A stretch of 64,000 nucleotides of DNA from Saprospiraceae bacterium (GTDB lineage Bacteria > Bacteroidota > Bacteroidia > Chitinophagales > Saprospiraceae). Both the position numbers and the translations under genes were made by a program. A model generated the notes under the pieces. The model saw nothing but the letters and a program-made list of their open reading frames with translations, was not told the DNA's origin and made no database searches. Shown piece by piece: positions 54,019 through 62,884 of this stretch (the first letter of the stretch is position 1; every line of letters starts with the position of its first letter). The DNA lies in NCBI GenBank assembly GCA_016706365.1, contig JADJJU010000025.1:124001-188000 (forward strand). The letters are read 5' to 3'.

Positions 54019-54141
54019 TTAATCCCACTCATCTACATTTTGATCAGGAGAAGAGCGTGAGAGTAAAAAACTTAGGATAGAAACTGTTACCAGGATCAAA
54101 GAATAAAGTAAAAAATTTTCCATTTGCTTTGTTTTAGTCAT
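54019..54141 (-). CDS. Small single-pass membrane protein (40 aa)
   Basis: A 40-codon frame opens with ATG at 54141 (alternative Met7 at 54123) and encodes TKTKQMENF, one membrane span (LLYSLILVTVSILSFLL) and a charged tail SRSSPDQNVDEWD. The layout (positive or neutral N-terminus, one span, acidic tail) is typical of small membrane proteins. It is too short for standard ORF filters. It lies upstream of the small RNA promoter on the same strand. I recognise no family, and a chance ORF remains possible. Confidence 0.4.
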   Translation of the reverse strand: MTKTKQMENFLLYSLILVTVSILSFLLSRSSPDQNVDEWD

Positions 54142-54379
54142 TTTGGGACTTAATTGTACAAATGGTATGGAGGCGTAAGGCAGATATGCTGAATGATCAG
54201 CTTTGCAGGAACAAATATATGTGAATTAATTATAATATAAAATTTGGGCAGATTTTTTTTTCGTTTGGAGAACTAAATTGCATTGAAAGCAATTTTAAAT
54301 GAGGTAATTATTTAGACCATATATAGACAATATTGATAGAAATCATGTTTTATATATTAAATAATTAGATTACTAGGGT
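54142..54379. other. AT-rich spacer upstream of the cupin gene
   Basis: No gene, repeat or hairpin was recognised between the small membrane protein and the promoter at 54380. Together with 53534-53610 and 53916-54018 it completes a 900-nt region without a standard-length gene. Confidence 0.3.
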
Positions 54380-54387
54380 TAAATTTG
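54380..54387 (+). promoter_or_regulatory. -7 box (TAnnTTTG) of the cupin gene
   Basis: TAAATTTG lies 53 nt upstream of the ATG at 54440. No clear -33 element was identified. Confidence 0.4.
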
Positions 54388-54439
54388 TAGCTTGATCCCA
54401 TAAGATCAGCTGGTGATTAAAAAATAAAACAAGGAAAAG

Positions 54440-55291
54440 ATGAAGTTAGTAGAAATTGAGCGCAAGGGCGGACTTACTCCGGCGAGATTTGCCGCCGAAC
54501 ACTTGAAGCCCATGAAGCCTGTCATCTTTACCGATCTGATGAATCCCTGGCCGGCTAAATCCAAATGGACTGTAGATTACTTTAAGAAGGAATATGGACA
54601 TTTAAGGGTTCCTATTTTTTCTGCCAATTATTCTAAGCCCGGCAAAACTTACATGGTTCCGGACAGAGAGATGGATTTTCGTGATTACCTGACTGAAATG
54701 GAAAAAGGTCCATCAGATCTGAGGATGTTCCTTTTCAATATCTTCCGCCACGCCCCGGAATTGTGTGATGATTTTGCGACACCAACCATCATGGAAGGTT
54801 TCATCAAATCATTCCCTTTTATGTTTTTCGGGGGACAAGGGTCCAAAGTGGCTTTACACTATGACATTGATATGTCTCACGTATTTCTTAATCAGATTTT
54901 TGGCCGCAAACGTGTAGTATTATTTGCCCCTGAGCAATCAAAAAATATCTATCGTCATCCTTATACTGTTGCATCTTATATTGATGTAAATAAACCGGAT
55001 TATGAAAAATTTCCTGCATTGAAAAATGCTGAAGGGTTCGAATGTATCCTTATGCCTGGTGAAACACTGTTCATGCCGAGTGGATACTGGCATTATATAG
55101 AATACACTGACTTTGGATATTCAATCAGCCTGCGCGCCAATGAATCTATTGTTCGCAAAATTAAAGGAGTCTACAATATCGCTACACACTATGTTGTGGA
55201 CAAAGGCATGAATAAAATCATGGGAGATAAATGGCGCGATATGAAAGCCAGCATGGCTAAAAAACGAGCTAATGAACCTGTCATAGCTTAA
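54440..55291 (+). CDS. JmjC-like cupin (Cupin_8) protein
   Basis: The 283-residue cytosolic protein matches the cupin-like / JmjC hydroxylase fold. ALHYDIDMSHVFLNQIFGRK near 138-157 provides His-x-Asp of the iron site, with Lys/Arg of the co-substrate site. PGETLFMPSGYWHYIEY near 205-222 provides the second His. Such enzymes are 2-oxoglutarate- and Fe(II)-dependent hydroxylases. The protein or small-molecule target is unknown. It has its own promoter box and a strong terminator, so it appears to be a single-gene unit. Confidence 0.8.
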   Translation: MKLVEIERKGGLTPARFAAEHLKPMKPVIFTDLMNPWPAKSKWTVDYFKKEYGHLRVPIFSANYSKPGKTYMVPDREMDFRDYLTEMEKGPSDLRMFLFNIFRHAPELCDDFATPTIMEGFIKSFPFMFFGGQGSKVALHYDIDMSHVFLNQIFGRKRVVLFAPEQSKNIYRHPYTVASYIDVNKPDYEKFPALKNAEGFECILMPGETLFMPSGYWHYIEYTDFGYSISLRANESIVRKIKGVYNIATHYVVDKGMNKIMGDKWRDMKASMAKKRANEPVIA

Positions 55292-55323
55292 GTAAAGCTA
55301 AACTGCGAATTAAAATATTTTAC

Positions 55324-55352
55324 AGAGCAAGTCTTCCGGCTTGCTCTTTTTT
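55324..55352 (+). terminator. Rho-independent terminator of the cupin gene
   Basis: AGAGCAAG (55324-55331) pairs with CTTGCTCT (55340-55347) around an 8-nt loop, followed by six T. Confidence 0.9.
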
Positions 55353-55508
55353 ATTGCTTAAAACTGGTTCGATTCCCGCCAGGACTACAACACAATAAAA
55401 CATTAATTTCCCGCGTCTTATGCTACCCTCAACAGCGCTTTAGCGAGAAGTCTGAACTTGCTGATCAATATTTAACACATTTAAATTATATTTAATATGT
55501 TTTTTACT

Positions 55509-55516
55509 TACTTTTG
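55509..55516 (+). promoter_or_regulatory. -7 box (TAnnTTTG) of the glucosaminidase gene
   Basis: TACTTTTG lies 20 nt upstream of the ATG at 55536, implying a very short leader. Confidence 0.4.
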
Positions 55517-55535
55517 CTAGTCAATATGTAATGAT

Positions 55536-56795
55536 ATGATAAGATTGATTATTTGCACAATCCTCATTTGCGTTGTCGTCCTTGATTCCACCGCACAGTA
55601 CAAGGTGTATCAGGATTATGTGGAGCTTTATAAAGAAATTGCCGTGTCAGAAATGCACCGCACAGGAATTCCTGCCAGTATAAAGCTGGCTCAGGCACTG
55701 CTGGAGTCCAATGCAGGGAGGAGTGATCTTGCGACAAAAGCCAATAACCACTTTGGAATTAAATGTGGTGGAGACTGGAACGGAGGATCATACAAAAAAG
55801 AAGATGACGATTACGACAGCGATGGCCAACTAACTAAATCCTGCTTCAGGGCCTTTTCAAGTACTGAGGAATCTTTTATAGAACATTCTGAATTCCTGAG
55901 AAATCCCTCCAAAATGAATCGATACGGATTTCTTTTCAACCTCAAAACCACCGATTATAAAGGCTGGGCTACAGGATTGAGAAAAGCAGGGTATGCTACT
56001 GACCCCAACTATGCCAGCAGGCTTATAAAAATAGTTGAAGATTATCAGCTTGCTAAACTGGATGTCCTTGTGTCAGGAATGGATATTCCGATTTTAGCCC
56101 AGGCAGATACCACTAAGAAATCCGGTAAAAGTAAAAAAGGAAGCAAGTCAAAAAATACTATGCCAAAAGGTATCCTTCACAACAATGAAGTAAAAATGAT
56201 ATTTGCCCAACATGGCGATACTCCTGAAAAAATCAGCCAGCGTACAGGATATAATGCTTCCAGAATTATCCGGTATAATGAAAAAATTAAGTCTGCCGAT
56301 CAGGTTCTGGCATCAGGTGAAAGAGTTTATTTATCCAGAAAAAAATCCGGATTTCGCGGACGACTGGACTGGCATTACGTCAAAAAAGGAGAATCTATGT
56401 ATTCTATAGCACAAACTTATGGGATTCGGTTATCTGCCTTACTATCCAAAAACAGGCTACAGGAAGGAGAAGAACCGGCCATAGGTGCCAGAGTTAAGCT
56501 AAGATGGCGTATTAACAGAGACCAAAAACCTACCTTAAAGACTGAAACACCTAATATTCTTCCGGAAAAGCCACTAATGAAAAATCCGGATCCGGATGTG
56601 TATAATACTGATGAGTTAATGGCTTCCAATCAATCTACCGATGTCAGCAATCCGGAAAAGTACCATTATGTCCTGGATGGAGACACACTTTATAGCATAT
56701 CAAGGCAATATAATCTATCTTTGGACAGATTAAAGTCTTTAAATAATTTGGATGGAGACCTTATAAGAAAAGGACAAAGGCTGAAAATACGCTAA
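55536..56795 (+). CDS. Glucosaminidase with three LysM domains
   Basis: The signal peptide (1-22) is followed by a glucosaminidase/FlgJ-type domain at about 25-170: SEMHRTGIPASIKLAQALLES (catalytic Glu in the last helix), NNHFGIKCGGDWNG and RKAGYATDPNYASRLI. Three LysM modules follow: about 218-262 (FAQHGDTPEKISQRTGYNAS), 285-328 (YVKKGESMYSIAQTYGI) and 374-419 (YVLDGDTLYSISRQYNLS). It would cleave beta-N-acetylglucosaminyl bonds in peptidoglycan while held to glycan strands by LysM. The beta-barrel gene begins 8 nt after the stop, so they share a transcript. Confidence 0.9.
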   Translation: MIRLIICTILICVVVLDSTAQYKVYQDYVELYKEIAVSEMHRTGIPASIKLAQALLESNAGRSDLATKANNHFGIKCGGDWNGGSYKKEDDDYDSDGQLTKSCFRAFSSTEESFIEHSEFLRNPSKMNRYGFLFNLKTTDYKGWATGLRKAGYATDPNYASRLIKIVEDYQLAKLDVLVSGMDIPILAQADTTKKSGKSKKGSKSKNTMPKGILHNNEVKMIFAQHGDTPEKISQRTGYNASRIIRYNEKIKSADQVLASGERVYLSRKKSGFRGRLDWHYVKKGESMYSIAQTYGIRLSALLSKNRLQEGEEPAIGARVKLRWRINRDQKPTLKTETPNILPEKPLMKNPDPDVYNTDELMASNQSTDVSNPEKYHYVLDGDTLYSISRQYNLSLDRLKSLNNLDGDLIRKGQRLKIR

Positions 56796-56803
56796 TTATT
56801 AAA

Positions 56804-57537
56804 GTGCCATTTATGCGACAACGATACCCGGGATACTTGATTTTTACAGCAATTTTGATCTTATTTTGCATTGGTTCAGGATATGGACAGAGCTATGGTT
56901 TTGGATTGAAAGGAGGATTGACAGGAGCCACCCAAGCCTGGGAAAATCGCAGCCGGGCAAATAGCCTTATGCTGGGCTGGCATGTTGCAGCATTCATTGA
57001 AAGTCAGGATAATACCGAGGACAAATTTTCTATTTTTTCTGAATTGGGATATCATACCCGCGGAAGTGCAGCACGTTTTGCAGGAGGGGTTGGATTTGAT
57101 GGTCAGGTCCTGGATGCCAGAACCTTCAGGCTTCAATTTAATAATATTTCTCTGGCACTCGGGGGCAAAAGAAAATACCCCGCTTTCACGGGTCATCAAT
57201 GGTTCTATAGTCTTGCAGTTAGGGGGAATATACCCTCGACTATAACCTGGAAATTTATTCGGGATTCGCAGAAGGTGTCCGCAGATTTAATTTTGGAATT
57301 TCTGTAGGGACAGGATATCAGCTCAATATATCAGAGAAAGTGGGCATTATCCTCGAATTGCAGGTACAACCCGATTTTTCAAGACAAGTATTTATTCCTA
57401 CAACCCGCTGGAATAATCCTTATAATGGTCAAATTCAACAACTTCCGGAACAAAATATCAGAAATCTCTCCGTAGAGCTTTCTGTAGGATTCAGGCTTCT
57501 AAGGGAGATCGTTTATGAAGATGATTACTATGAATGA
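56804..57537 (+). CDS. Outer membrane beta-barrel protein, interrupted by a frameshift
   Basis: After a signal peptide (about 8-28, ending GSGYGQ) the protein shows PorT/OMP strands: YGFGLKGGLTGATQAWENR, FSIFSELGYHTRGSAARF and LQFNNISLALGGKRKYP. The first frame ends at 57307. The next frame reads EYTLDYNLEIYSGFAEGV, then GISVGTGYQLNISEKVG, before its first ATG and goes on to 57537. One extra G at the five-G run 57222-57226 joins them to about 244 residues ending VGFRLLREIVYEDDYYE. It is co-transcribed with the glucosaminidase. The function is unknown. Confidence 0.75.
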
Positions 57538-57583
57538 CCCGCTGATCACAAGCAATTTCTAAATGATTAAAGCCTGGACCCTG

Positions 57584-57647
57584 TGTGGATAAGTTACTTA
57601 ACGTATTTTTTCGTTGCATAACGTATTTTTATTTTGAATTGTCCACA
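57584..57647. promoter_or_regulatory. DnaA-box-like pair flanking an AT-rich repeat
   Basis: TGTGGATAA (57584-57592) is the exact complement of the DnaA box TTATCCACA. TTGTCCACA (57639-57647) differs at one position and points the other way. Between them AACGTATTTTT occurs twice (57600-57610 and 57620-57630), 20 nt apart. Only two boxes are seen, so this may be a DnaA-responsive promoter region or chance rather than an origin. Confidence 0.25.
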
Positions 57648-57682
57648 AAGTAATTTAACTTCGTTTTATCAAACGCTTAGTT

Positions 57683-58828
57683 ATGCACCGGGGCTTGTTT
57701 ATACTTTCACTCATTTTACATCAGGCTGCTGTTTTTGGACAGTCGGATGGCTTCCGTTCTGATACATTGTTGCAATCATTGTTGCAACAGCAGAAATTTC
57801 ACGAAGCGGCTCCCGTGCTGCGAAATTATGTGGACCAGGAACCTGAAAATATCTCCCTTTGGGAGCAAATTGCAGAATTATATATAATGACCGGGCAAAC
57901 TGCATCTGCCAGAGATGCCTGGGATACTATACTGCAACTGGATAGTACTCATAGAAATGCCTTGTATCAGCTTGGACTCATTCACCTTAATGCAGAAGAT
58001 TATATTCAGGCTGAAGTCTGTTTTGATAAGCTGGTCAATATAGAGCCGGAGCATTCTTTCTATCTCAAAATGCAGGCGAGGATAAAATCCTTGCGTAATA
58101 AATCTATTGAGGCATTTTCTGCTTATGCATCAGCTCACAAAATCAATCCAACTGATCTCGATGTGATCAAAGCAATTGCAGAAATTTTTCATGCTAATGA
58201 GCAATATCATGAATCGGATAGTATGATTGCAGCCGGCTTATTATTGGATCCGGAACATTTCAAATTGCGTAAAATGCAAATCGAAGCCTGCTATAGCCTG
58301 CAATATTATGAGCATACTATGCAGTTGCTGGAAGAACTAAAGGAGACTCCGTACTTCAATAATTATTTCAGACGAATGCTCAGCATTTGCTACATCCAAT
58401 ATGAAAGGTTCAATGATGCCCTGGAAATTCTAAAGTCAATTGAAGAGCCTGATCAAAACGAAGAATACACATTTTTCTATTTGTCCAAAGCGTATCTGGG
58501 ATTGGGAGATAAAATCCTGGCAAGACATTGGATGCAAAAAACAATAGAAGCTTGCAAACATCCCAATGAAGGTAAATATTGGTATATGCTGGCAAATATT
58601 CTGATAGAGGCAGAATTGTACACACTTGCTAAAGATGCTTACCTGAAATCCCGAACGTTTCTGGATGATCCTATGCTTGTCTTTTGGGCGGCAAGAGCAG
58701 CAGATGCAGGCGAGAAATATTCAGAAGCGCTTGCTCTATACACTCAGTTTACTTATATACATGGAGACTCGGATGCCGAATCTCTTGAATTTGCTAAAGA
58801 AAGAATTAAAAAATTAAATTCGGAATAG
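57683..58828 (+). CDS. Exported TPR protein
   Basis: The 381-residue product has a signal peptide (1-20, HQAAVFGQ) and about nine TPR units, for example ISLWEQIAELYIMTGQTASA, RNALYQLGLIHLNAEDYIQA and GKYWYMLANILIEAELYTLA. The unit phase is regular to the end. It is predicted to be a periplasmic adaptor. The BlaI-like gene starts 2 nt after its stop, so it is the first gene of the BlaI/M56/TonB operon. Confidence 0.75.
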   Translation: MHRGLFILSLILHQAAVFGQSDGFRSDTLLQSLLQQQKFHEAAPVLRNYVDQEPENISLWEQIAELYIMTGQTASARDAWDTILQLDSTHRNALYQLGLIHLNAEDYIQAEVCFDKLVNIEPEHSFYLKMQARIKSLRNKSIEAFSAYASAHKINPTDLDVIKAIAEIFHANEQYHESDSMIAAGLLLDPEHFKLRKMQIEACYSLQYYEHTMQLLEELKETPYFNNYFRRMLSICYIQYERFNDALEILKSIEEPDQNEEYTFFYLSKAYLGLGDKILARHWMQKTIEACKHPNEGKYWYMLANILIEAELYTLAKDAYLKSRTFLDDPMLVFWAARAADAGEKYSEALALYTQFTYIHGDSDAESLEFAKERIKKLNSE

Positions 58829-58830
58829 AT

Positions 58831-59193
58831 ATGCAAAAGCTAACAAAGGCAGAGGAAGAAATCATGCAGTTAATATGGCAATTAGGTCCCTGTACAGTGT
58901 CTCAAGTAATAGATCTAATAGAAGAGGAACCTAAACCACCTCATTCATCTATTTCCTCTATTGTAAGAATCCTTGAAAAGAAAGGATTTGTCGATCATAA
59001 GGCATACGGGCGTACTTACGAGTACTTTCCAATCGTTTCTAAGGAAGAATATAGTGGAAGCACTGTAAAATCCCTCATCAATGATTATTTCGAGGGTTCA
59101 GTGAAATCCCTTGTCTCATTTTTAGTTAAGCAGGAAAAAGTAGATAAAGATGAATTGATGAAAATATTGAATGAATCTGATAAAAAGCGCTGA
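58831..59193 (+). CDS. BlaI/MecI/CopY-family transcriptional repressor
   Basis: The 120-residue protein has the BlaI winged helix: LTKAEEEIMQLIWQLGPCTV (3-22), then HSSISSIVRILEKKGFVDHKAYGRTYEYFP (about 36-66, recognition helix and wing). The C-terminal part (SLINDYFEGSVKSLVSFLVK, LMKILNESDKKR) is the dimerisation and cleavage region. It represses its operon until the membrane peptidase, here the M56 gene 2 nt downstream, signals. No beta-lactamase is nearby. Confidence 0.9.
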   Translation: MQKLTKAEEEIMQLIWQLGPCTVSQVIDLIEEEPKPPHSSISSIVRILEKKGFVDHKAYGRTYEYFPIVSKEEYSGSTVKSLINDYFEGSVKSLVSFLVKQEKVDKDELMKILNESDKKR

Positions 59194-59195
59194 TT

Positions 59196-60467
59196 ATGTG
59201 GTCCTACATTCTTGAAGTTCACATTTGCTGGCTCGTATTATATGCATTTTATGTAGCCTCACTGAGCAAGGAAACTTACTATCATGCCAATAGGTGGTAT
59301 TTGCTGACTGCATTCATGCTGGGACTTTTTATTCCTTTCATCAAATTCTCACAAATTGGCGTAGAATCCTTGAGCTCATCCCTTACAGCTCAACTTCCTG
59401 TCATAGATATAACAGCGGCAGGAACCTGGATTCAGGCAAATTTCAATTTGACTGAGACATTATGGCTGCTATATTGGGCCGGCGTTGCATTTGGACTTTT
59501 CAGGCTATTTTTAGGGGTCATGGGGATTTGGAAGCTTTATTCACAGGGCGAATTAGAGCGTTCCAGAGGATTTACCACAGTATATTTAGATGAACCTATT
59601 GAGCCATTTTCATTTTTTCAGTGCCTCTTTGTTCACAAAAATCACCAGCTGAATGACAAAGAATGGAATACCTTGCTACAGCATGAAATCACTCATATTC
59701 GGCACTGGCATAGTCTGGACAGGATGGTAATAGATATAATTGCAATATTCTTCTGGTTTAGTCCCATGGTATGGATGTTCAAAAAATCCCTGAAAGATGT
59801 TCATGAATTCGAAGCGGATGCTCATGTGTTGAGAAGCAGCGCCCTGATGGATTATGGACAATTGCTGCTCAAATATGCGAATCAGCCACTCCAGAAGTCC
59901 ATTAAGATAGGTAATGCATTCTTTGGAACTCAGCTGAAACGCAGATTTATTATGATGACTAAGAGACCATCCAATGAAATTTCATTACTAAAATACTTGT
60001 TAGCTCTTCCAATACTCATGCTGATGTTTTTTGCCCTTTCCTGCAAGGATGCCATCGAGGATCAGCTGGGAATTGAGAAACCCCAAAATGTGGATAAAGA
60101 ACTGATTGTAGACTATGATGCCGAAGCTTTGAAAGAAGATGAAAAAAATAAGGATCTCTTTGTGCGGGTAGATCAAATGCCACAATTTCCGGGGGGAGAA
60201 AGAGCTCTTGTTGAATTCATTCAGAAGTCAATTGAGTATCCTCAGGAAGCAATGGTGGCCGAGCTTGAAGGAATTGCAGTAGTGCAGTTTAATGTAAATG
60301 AAGATGGAACCCTGTCTGAAGCTGAAATTGCTAGAGATCTGGGAATGGGATGCGGCGAAGAGGCTTTGAGAGTTGTAAAGTCTATGCCGGATTGGATTCC
60401 GGGTAAGCAAAATGGTAAAAGTGTAAAGGTGAAATTTACACTTCCCGTTCGATTCAAGCTCAAATAA
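59196..60467 (+). CDS. BlaR1/M56-type membrane metallopeptidase fused to a TonB C-terminal domain
   Basis: Residues 1-290 hold four membrane segments and the M56 zinc peptidase: HEITHIRHWHSLDRM (HExxH), ending in VHEFEADAHVLR with the third ligand Glu. A last membrane segment with a Cys (LLALPILMLMFFALSC) leads to a linker and a TonB C-terminal domain (about 328-423): FPGGERALVEFIQKSIEYP, GIAVVQFNVNEDGTLSEAEI, PDWIPGKQNGKSVKVKF. There is no penicillin-binding sensor domain. M56 homologues cleave or inactivate BlaI. The TonB domain would contact outer membrane receptors or sense them. Confidence 0.85.
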   Translation: MWSYILEVHICWLVLYAFYVASLSKETYYHANRWYLLTAFMLGLFIPFIKFSQIGVESLSSSLTAQLPVIDITAAGTWIQANFNLTETLWLLYWAGVAFGLFRLFLGVMGIWKLYSQGELERSRGFTTVYLDEPIEPFSFFQCLFVHKNHQLNDKEWNTLLQHEITHIRHWHSLDRMVIDIIAIFFWFSPMVWMFKKSLKDVHEFEADAHVLRSSALMDYGQLLLKYANQPLQKSIKIGNAFFGTQLKRRFIMMTKRPSNEISLLKYLLALPILMLMFFALSCKDAIEDQLGIEKPQNVDKELIVDYDAEALKEDEKNKDLFVRVDQMPQFPGGERALVEFIQKSIEYPQEAMVAELEGIAVVQFNVNEDGTLSEAEIARDLGMGCGEEALRVVKSMPDWIPGKQNGKSVKVKFTLPVRFKLK

Positions 60468-60557
60468 GTTTTTTAAGTTGATTCATGCTTGTTACAAAAT
60501 TGCTTGTGCGCCATGCACTTAGCTCAAATTTTTTATTTTTTTTAAAATCAAATTCTC

Positions 60558-61019
60558 ATGAAAAATTTCTTTACACGAGCCTTATCATTCCTGTTATTCA
60601 GCATATTTTTTGTGATATTTTCAATTCCTGAATTGACGGCTGATTCAGTTGCAATAACAAATGATACTTTTCCTAAGGTTAGATTTGACAGCATATCAAA
60701 TGGCTATACTGTTGTAGAGAAGATGCCAATGTTTCCGGAGGGTGAGCAAGAACTAATGAAGTTTGTTACTGAAAATTTAAAGTATCCGGAAAAGGCAAAA
60801 GAACTTAAAATTGAAGGATTTGTGATAGTGCAGTTTATCGTAGACAAATCAGGAAAAATAATTGATCCTATGGTAGTTCGGGGAATTGGTGGGGGTTGTG
60901 ATCAGGAAGCACAAAGAGTTGTAAAGCTTATGCCGGACTGGACACCTGGATACCACAACGGAGAACCTGTCCGGGTGAAGTTTACTATGCCAATACGTTT
61001 CAAGTTGTCAACTCCATAA
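60558..61019 (+). CDS. Exported TonB C-terminal domain protein, copy 1
   Basis: The 153-residue product has a signal peptide or anchor (about 8-28) and then only a TonB C-terminal domain (about 56-150): FPEGEQELMKFVTENLKYP, GFVIVQFIVDKSGKIIDPM, GCDQEAQRVVKLMPDWTPGY and VRVKFTMPIRFKL. It lacks the Pro-rich spacer and the long TonB stalk, so it probably cannot span the periplasm as TonB does. It is about 50-60 percent similar by eye to the domain of the preceding M56 gene, which suggests tandem duplication. Confidence 0.75.
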   Translation: MKNFFTRALSFLLFSIFFVIFSIPELTADSVAITNDTFPKVRFDSISNGYTVVEKMPMFPEGEQELMKFVTENLKYPEKAKELKIEGFVIVQFIVDKSGKIIDPMVVRGIGGGCDQEAQRVVKLMPDWTPGYHNGEPVRVKFTMPIRFKLSTP

Positions 61020-61040
61020 TAAACCCTTAAATAAGCCTCT

Positions 61041-61457
61041 ATGATTTTCAATAAATTACTTTCTGTAAGAAGAATCTCTTACATGGCCCTGTTTGTATTT
61101 CTTTCCAGCCCAATGTTTTCACAGGAAGAATGGCAGGGAAGGACGCTATATAGTGCAGTCGATACCATGCCATCATTTGAAAATGGAGAAAGAGGGCTAA
61201 TGGAATATCTTTCCAAAAATATAAAATATCCCACCAAAGCCAGAGAAAAGGGAATTATGGGAACAGTCATTGCATCTTACATTATCGATGAAAATGGACA
61301 AGTGCTGGAGCCTGTCATTAAGAGTGGGATTGGTTATGGTTGTGATGAAGAAGTGCTGCGAATCATCCGGGAAATGCCGGAGAAATGGAATCCCGGAATC
61401 AAAAATGGGAAACGCGTGCCTGTGAGAATGACGCTTCCTGTGAAATTTCGGTTGTGA
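61041..61457 (+). CDS. Exported TonB C-terminal domain protein, copy 2
   Basis: The 138-residue product has a signal peptide (about 10-27, ending SSPMFSQ) and a TonB C-terminal domain: FENGERGLMEYLSKNIKYP, GTVIASYIIDENGQVLEPV, GCDEEVLRIIREMPEKWNPG and VRMTLPVKF. It follows copy 1 after 21 nt and is the third TonB domain in a row. It is the last gene of the operon. No obvious terminator was found before the Fic gene, which converges. Confidence 0.75.
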   Translation: MIFNKLLSVRRISYMALFVFLSSPMFSQEEWQGRTLYSAVDTMPSFENGERGLMEYLSKNIKYPTKAREKGIMGTVIASYIIDENGQVLEPVIKSGIGYGCDEEVLRIIREMPEKWNPGIKNGKRVPVRMTLPVKFRL

Positions 61458-61543
61458 GAGTCAGGATTGGTAGATTGCTAAACAGCTAAGAATTTACAAA
61501 TATTTGAAAGCAGATAAGAAATGGTATTTCCTGCAGGGAGTTA

Positions 61544-62497
61544 TCATCTCTTTCTCTGCCTCCCAATAATATATTGCTTAATAGCCCGCTCTGAGCTATA
61601 CCATACATTACCTTCTTTGTATGCGTCAATCTTTCCTTGTCGGGCCAATAAACTTAGATATTCCTGGCCATAAGGTATAGCCGACTCTTCTACAATTGAT
61701 TGCAAGGATTGGTAATCATCGCGCTCTGCATCCAGATGACTAAGATACAGATCCAATGTCCGCTCCACAGATTGAAACCATAGCAAAAACCATTTGTCCA
61801 TGATTCCTGTATTGGCCTTATTCAATCCATCATAATATTTCCTTCTGTCAGATTTCAAAATGAATGCCGGAGGAAACCCTTTTTGCATCATGAAAATATT
61901 GGAGACCAATCGTGTAGTCCTTCCATTACCATCAAAAAAAGGATGTATCCATACAAAACGATGATGAAATAAAGCACTTTTGAGCACCGGATGAATATCT
62001 TGATAACTTTCAGACCATTGAATTAAATCTTCAATCAACTCAGCAACTAAATGTGCATTTGGAGGTGTAAAATTAGCTCCTGTAATCCTGACTCCCGCAG
62101 AGCGATATCTGCCGGCGTACTGCCTGTCAATTTTATCCATTACTAACGCATGAATATCTAGTATGTCCCGCTCCCTCAAGACTTCATGATTACTCACAAA
62201 ATCCTCAAGCCACACAATAGAATCATGGTGATTAATGGCTTCCAAATGCTCACGTAAAGACTTTCCATTTATAGTGAGTCCTTCTTCTATTATGAATCTG
62301 GTTTCATTCAGAGTAAGTGTATTCCCCTCAATAGCATTACTATGGTAAGTCCATTCAAAAGACATGTTTTCTTTGAACTTCCTAACTAATACTTCAGGCA
62401 ATGGACGGAATGAATCAAGCAAATCCTTCTTACTGTCTATCCTGTCCAGGATAACTTGCAAGTTTTCATCCAAATCATATCTCTTAATCCATTTCAT
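61544..62497 (-). CDS. Fic-domain AMP-transferase, self-inhibited (class II type)
   Basis: The 317-residue protein contains the complete Fic motif HPFFDGNGRTTRL (about 185-197), with catalytic His and the anion-binding loop. It also contains the inhibitory helix motif SNAIEGN (53-59, S-x-x-x-E-G) that blocks ATP binding in class II enzymes. The C-terminal part (about 270-317) resembles a winged helix (EYLSLLARQGKIDAYKEGNVWY). Fic enzymes attach AMP to Thr, Ser or Tyr of target proteins. The target is unknown. No antitoxin gene is adjacent, as expected when the inhibitor is built in. Confidence 0.85.
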   Translation of the reverse strand: MKWIKRYDLDENLQVILDRIDSKKDLLDSFRPLPEVLVRKFKENMSFEWTYHSNAIEGNTLTLNETRFIIEEGLTINGKSLREHLEAINHHDSIVWLEDFVSNHEVLRERDILDIHALVMDKIDRQYAGRYRSAGVRITGANFTPPNAHLVAELIEDLIQWSESYQDIHPVLKSALFHHRFVWIHPFFDGNGRTTRLVSNIFMMQKGFPPAFILKSDRRKYYDGLNKANTGIMDKWFLLWFQSVERTLDLYLSHLDAERDDYQSLQSIVEESAIPYGQEYLSLLARQGKIDAYKEGNVWYSSERAIKQYIIGRQRKR

Positions 62498-62880
62498 CCT
62501 CCAAAGGTACGTTATTATCGGTAGATGTAAAAATGTTAATTATCCGATATTAATACTCATATTAATGTTTTATGGAAATAGCTAGAATTGAGGATAGATT
62601 GAAAAAATTGAAAAGATTGATTGGGTTGACAAGAGTATACCTGAATAAAAATTTGGTTACTAATTGACAGTTCCAAACTTCCAATATAAAACTTTGCAAA
62701 ACAATGATTCACATAACCTTACAAAAATAGGATTCCACTTTTTATGCACAAATTTTAGTATAAATCCGCTGATATTTGGCTTTTTCAAATCTCCTATATA
62801 ACACTTTTGCAGAGTGCTGATATACAATGCTTTATAAAAAATCAAAATTCAACCATTTCTTCACAAATTCTACTAAAATA
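62498..62880. other. AT-rich spacer upstream of the Fic gene
   Basis: No gene is recognised. A near-inverted pair TTATTATCGG (about 62511-62520) and CCGATATTAA (about 62543-62552) lies in the Fic promoter region. A run of 7-9-nt units containing GATTGAAA occurs around 62598-62626. Confidence 0.3.
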
Positions 62881-62884
62881 CCCC

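Noticed and set aside
58831..60467. Beta-lactam resistance locus
   Set aside because: BlaI and an M56 peptidase are present, but there is no beta-lactamase, no PBP2a and no penicillin-sensor domain.
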